NCBI RefSeq assembly: GCF_051014445.1
Contig: NC_135136.1
Location: 29,716,001-29,780,000, forward strand
Reading direction: 5' to 3'
Length of the DNA stretch: 64,000 nt
Origin: Colletes latitarsis
Taxonomy: Eukaryota; Arthropoda; Insecta; Hymenoptera; Colletidae
Positions 61,478-64,000 of this stretch are shown here, in pieces. Under the pieces are notes generated by a model. That model searched no databases. It saw only the letters and a program-made list of their open reading frames with translations, and was not told the origin of the DNA. How positions within the stretch are numbered: the stretch's first letter is position 1; every line of letters starts with the position of its first letter. Position numbers and translations under genes: made by a program.

Positions 61478-61795
61478 ATGAGCTACATTGAAAGAGAAAG
61501 TTTACAAAGAAGCTCTAACAATATCGGAATATATGCGACAGAGAATTGTAATGCATGCTTAGCTGTAAGTGCAGATGCCACAGAAAGAATTAAACAGTTG
61601 TTTGTTTGCCGTCTACGCGAGTGTATTGCAGCTGACAGACTCTATTTTGGACAAAGTCTCGACCAAAGTAAAAGAATATTTTTTCACCGTTTCTTCGGTT
61701 TGAACGGAGAAAAAATGTTTATCACGAGGTTTGTCGAATTCGCCTCGATATCTACTAAAAGGTGGGTGTACAAAACTTATAGGTTTATAATATAA
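61478..61795 (+). CDS. Hypothetical open stretch
   Basis: ATG at 61478 opens 105 codons (MSYIERESLQ onward), longer than expected by chance in AT-rich DNA. A donor-like AAAAG|GTGGGT lies near its end at 61761. No domain, signal peptide or repeat is recognised, and no flanking exon was found. It may be spurious. Confidence 0.2.
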   Translation: MSYIERESLQRSSNNIGIYATENCNACLAVSADATERIKQLFVCRLRECIAADRLYFGQSLDQSKRIFFHRFFGLNGEKMFITRFVEFASISTKRWVYKTYRFII

Positions 61796-62776
61796 GATAA
61801 AAAGCTGAACCTTGAAAACTTCGATAAAAATAATAACTGATAAAAGAGTATTATACTATGTTATGCAACATACAACAAATTTCGTACAGGTTACGCGGTT
61901 CATCCTGAAAGTGAGAGTCAATTAGATTGGAGAGCTCAATTAGTAAAGATATTTAACGATGCGTTCGTTAGAATATATTTAATATTAAAGTATGAAAAGA
62001 AGAACACATTAAAAAAAATTTGTTTCTATAATCAAAACGTGATCAGAGAGATTTAAAACGTATCTCTTTGTAAACAAATATTTTTCGAAATTTGTCACGA
62101 TTAGGAGGCTTCTTATAGGTCGGAAAATAAAAACTCATTTTTTACTCATAAAAAAATCTTGTAAATTTTATATATTATGTTTTTTATACATTATGTTCTA
62201 CTACTCCTGCTTCGCTTTTCTTTTTTTATGAATTTCTAAAATTTAGATTTTATTCTCACCGAGGAACACTGGAAACTTTGGACTACAGGGACAAAATAAA
62301 AGTATTTTAAACAATTTCAAAATTATTTTTATAATTCTTGTAATTATTTTTATGATATCTACCTAATCAATGCACAAGGAGATAGTTATTACTTCGATTT
62401 TCATGTATTAGAGCTAATTAATATCGATACTCTGAACTTATACTGCTCTTGGAAGACTCTTTATTAGTCTAATATTAAACGTGTATAATTATTTTTAGCT
62501 CGCATTTTTTATTCGGTCAAACCAGAACCCAACCTTAAATTAAATATTTCTTTCGTTTTGTATTAATGTTAGACGTATGCGCATAATAATAGAATTTTCA
62601 TCATTTAGTAAACACGAAATTATTTTTCTCGTTGCCTCATAAATATTCATTTTCGACTGGTTCCTTTATTTTCCTTATAGGCTTGGGTTAGGAAAATATT
62701 CATCGGTAAGGCATGCATGGCGTTTTACCGCACGTGACCATCACTTGGCTATCTCGGCTCAGCAGTGTCGCAGCTA

Positions 62777-63830
62777 CATACAGAGTGATCGGATACCCCT
62801 GGGAAAAATTGTAATGGGAGATTCTAGAGACCAAAATACGACGAAAGTCAAGAGTACACATTTGTTGATGGAGGCTTCGTTAAAAAGTTATTAAAGTTTA
62901 AAGTTCCGCCTGCACTGAATTTTTTTCTCGAAAATGCCCAGGATTTCGGGGGTATGTCTATTCACCAAAAATGATTGTAGTCGACCCCTGCAAAGGAAAA
63001 TAATTTTTTTAGAACGATACGAAATGTTTTAATTCTGTCGAAAAATTTGGGCACCTACACGAATTTTTTTCTCCAAAATGGTTAGGATTTCAGGGGTACG
63101 TTTATTCACCAAAAATTATTGTAATTGACCCCCACAACTAAAACTAATTTTTTCAGAATGATTTGAAAGTTTTTTTTTTAGTCAAAAAATTTCAGCACCA
63201 ACCCCCTTGTCGATTTTTCTTAAAAATTCGTTTTTCATTTTTGATAAATTTGTTTGGCGCTGTACAGAAAAGTTGTTTAATACTTTTTCATAGGTATCCA
63301 TTAGCTCTACTTCCTTACTAAATTTCAATGAGATACGTTCACTATTGTAGGAGTTATGGACCTTCGAAAATTGGACCATTTTTATAGGATTTTTTCACTT
63401 TACGGAATTAAGGAACAGATTTTCGAATATTTTTAGAATTTCCACATATTCTTCATCAAAATACGCGTTGTTTGCCTTTTGAAACATTAAAATCCCCCAA
63501 TCCGTCCAGGAGTTATGACATTTTAAAGATTCGCATGAATTTTCGGGGAACCATTTCAGGCTTCAGATTATATTTTCGGTAAGGAATTTTTTTCTCGAAA
63601 TTGGGTAGGATTTGGGTGGCATGTCTATTCACCAAAAATGATTGTAATTGACCCCTGAAACCAAAAATAATTTTTTTGGAACTATTTGAAATTTTTTAAT
63701 TTCGCCCAAAAATTTCACCTATTCGAATTTTTTTCTCGAAAGTGCGTAGGATTTTGAGGGTATGTCTATTCACTGAAAATGATTGTATTTAACCCCCCTA
63801 GCCAAAAATAATTTTTTTAGAACATTTTGT
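62777..63830 (-). mobile_element. CAGGGTGT-family element, long class, right end missing
   Basis: The left tip is TACATACAGAGTGATCGG. Modules and a - strand central segment follow to about 63830, where the sequence changes and the right terminal repeat is absent. The remaining 170 bp to the window end are unassigned. Confidence 0.8.
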
Positions 63831-64000
63831 TAGTATATTCAGGAATCGCTCTATCTTTTAAGACTAAATGGAACCTTTCTGATGTTTTTAGTTTTCGCGT
63901 AATACCTCGTTTTTACCTAAAATTGGGCGTTTTTACAAAAACTCGTATTTTTCGAAGACTGAGGGTGGTAAAGCAATTCCATTTCCAGATTCTTGTTTGG

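Overview
This window looks like AT-rich nuclear DNA of an insect. A hymenopteran is my best guess, from overall composition, GC-rich exons scattered in AT-rich DNA, and the mix of Tc1/mariner, piggyBac-like and hAT-like debris. That placement is inference. Genes have introns and make up a small part of the window. Most of the rest is transposon-derived.

Genes, left to right. (1) The last two coding exons of a sn1-specific diacylglycerol lipase (inaE / DAGL) lie on the + strand at 4275-4504 and 18073-18505. A 13.6-kb intron packed with repeats separates them, and the junction phases fit exactly. The rest of the gene lies to the left of the window. (2) A + strand gene I cannot name has four phase-compatible exons (40482-40831, 41520-41915, 44863-45040, 45875-46153). 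It encodes about 400 residues of Ser/Pro-rich, probably disordered protein with two PxPxPR SH3-ligand motifs. A GC-rich exon candidate at 25364-25543 may lie upstream of it. (3) Asterix, the WDR83OS-type subunit of the ER PAT complex, is complete in one coding exon on the - strand (48122-48454). Its stop codon lies inside an AATAAA signal. (4) A probable promoter and first exon of another + strand gene lies around 51560-51856, with a YY1/TISU-like element. A possible short coding exon follows at 53278-53376, and the gene would continue past the window.

Repeats. The dominant family has long terminal inverted repeats starting TATACAGGGTGT. About 14 copies are present in three size classes: short foldbacks, a module-only copy, and long copies with a conserved central segment. 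Other elements are a Tc1-like pseudogene with long inverted ends, two mariner transposase fragments arranged tail-out, a second mariner fragment, and TTAA-flanked piggyBac-like MITEs. There are also two larger TTAA-flanked elements, two TIR elements with CAGGGTGT-like or related ends, a hAT-like element beside asterix, several 3-copy tandem repeats and a (TC)16 microsatellite. Several elements are nested.

I see no CRISPR array, operon, rRNA or tRNA. No complete autonomous transposase is present. Repeat boundaries were read by eye and may be off by a few bases.
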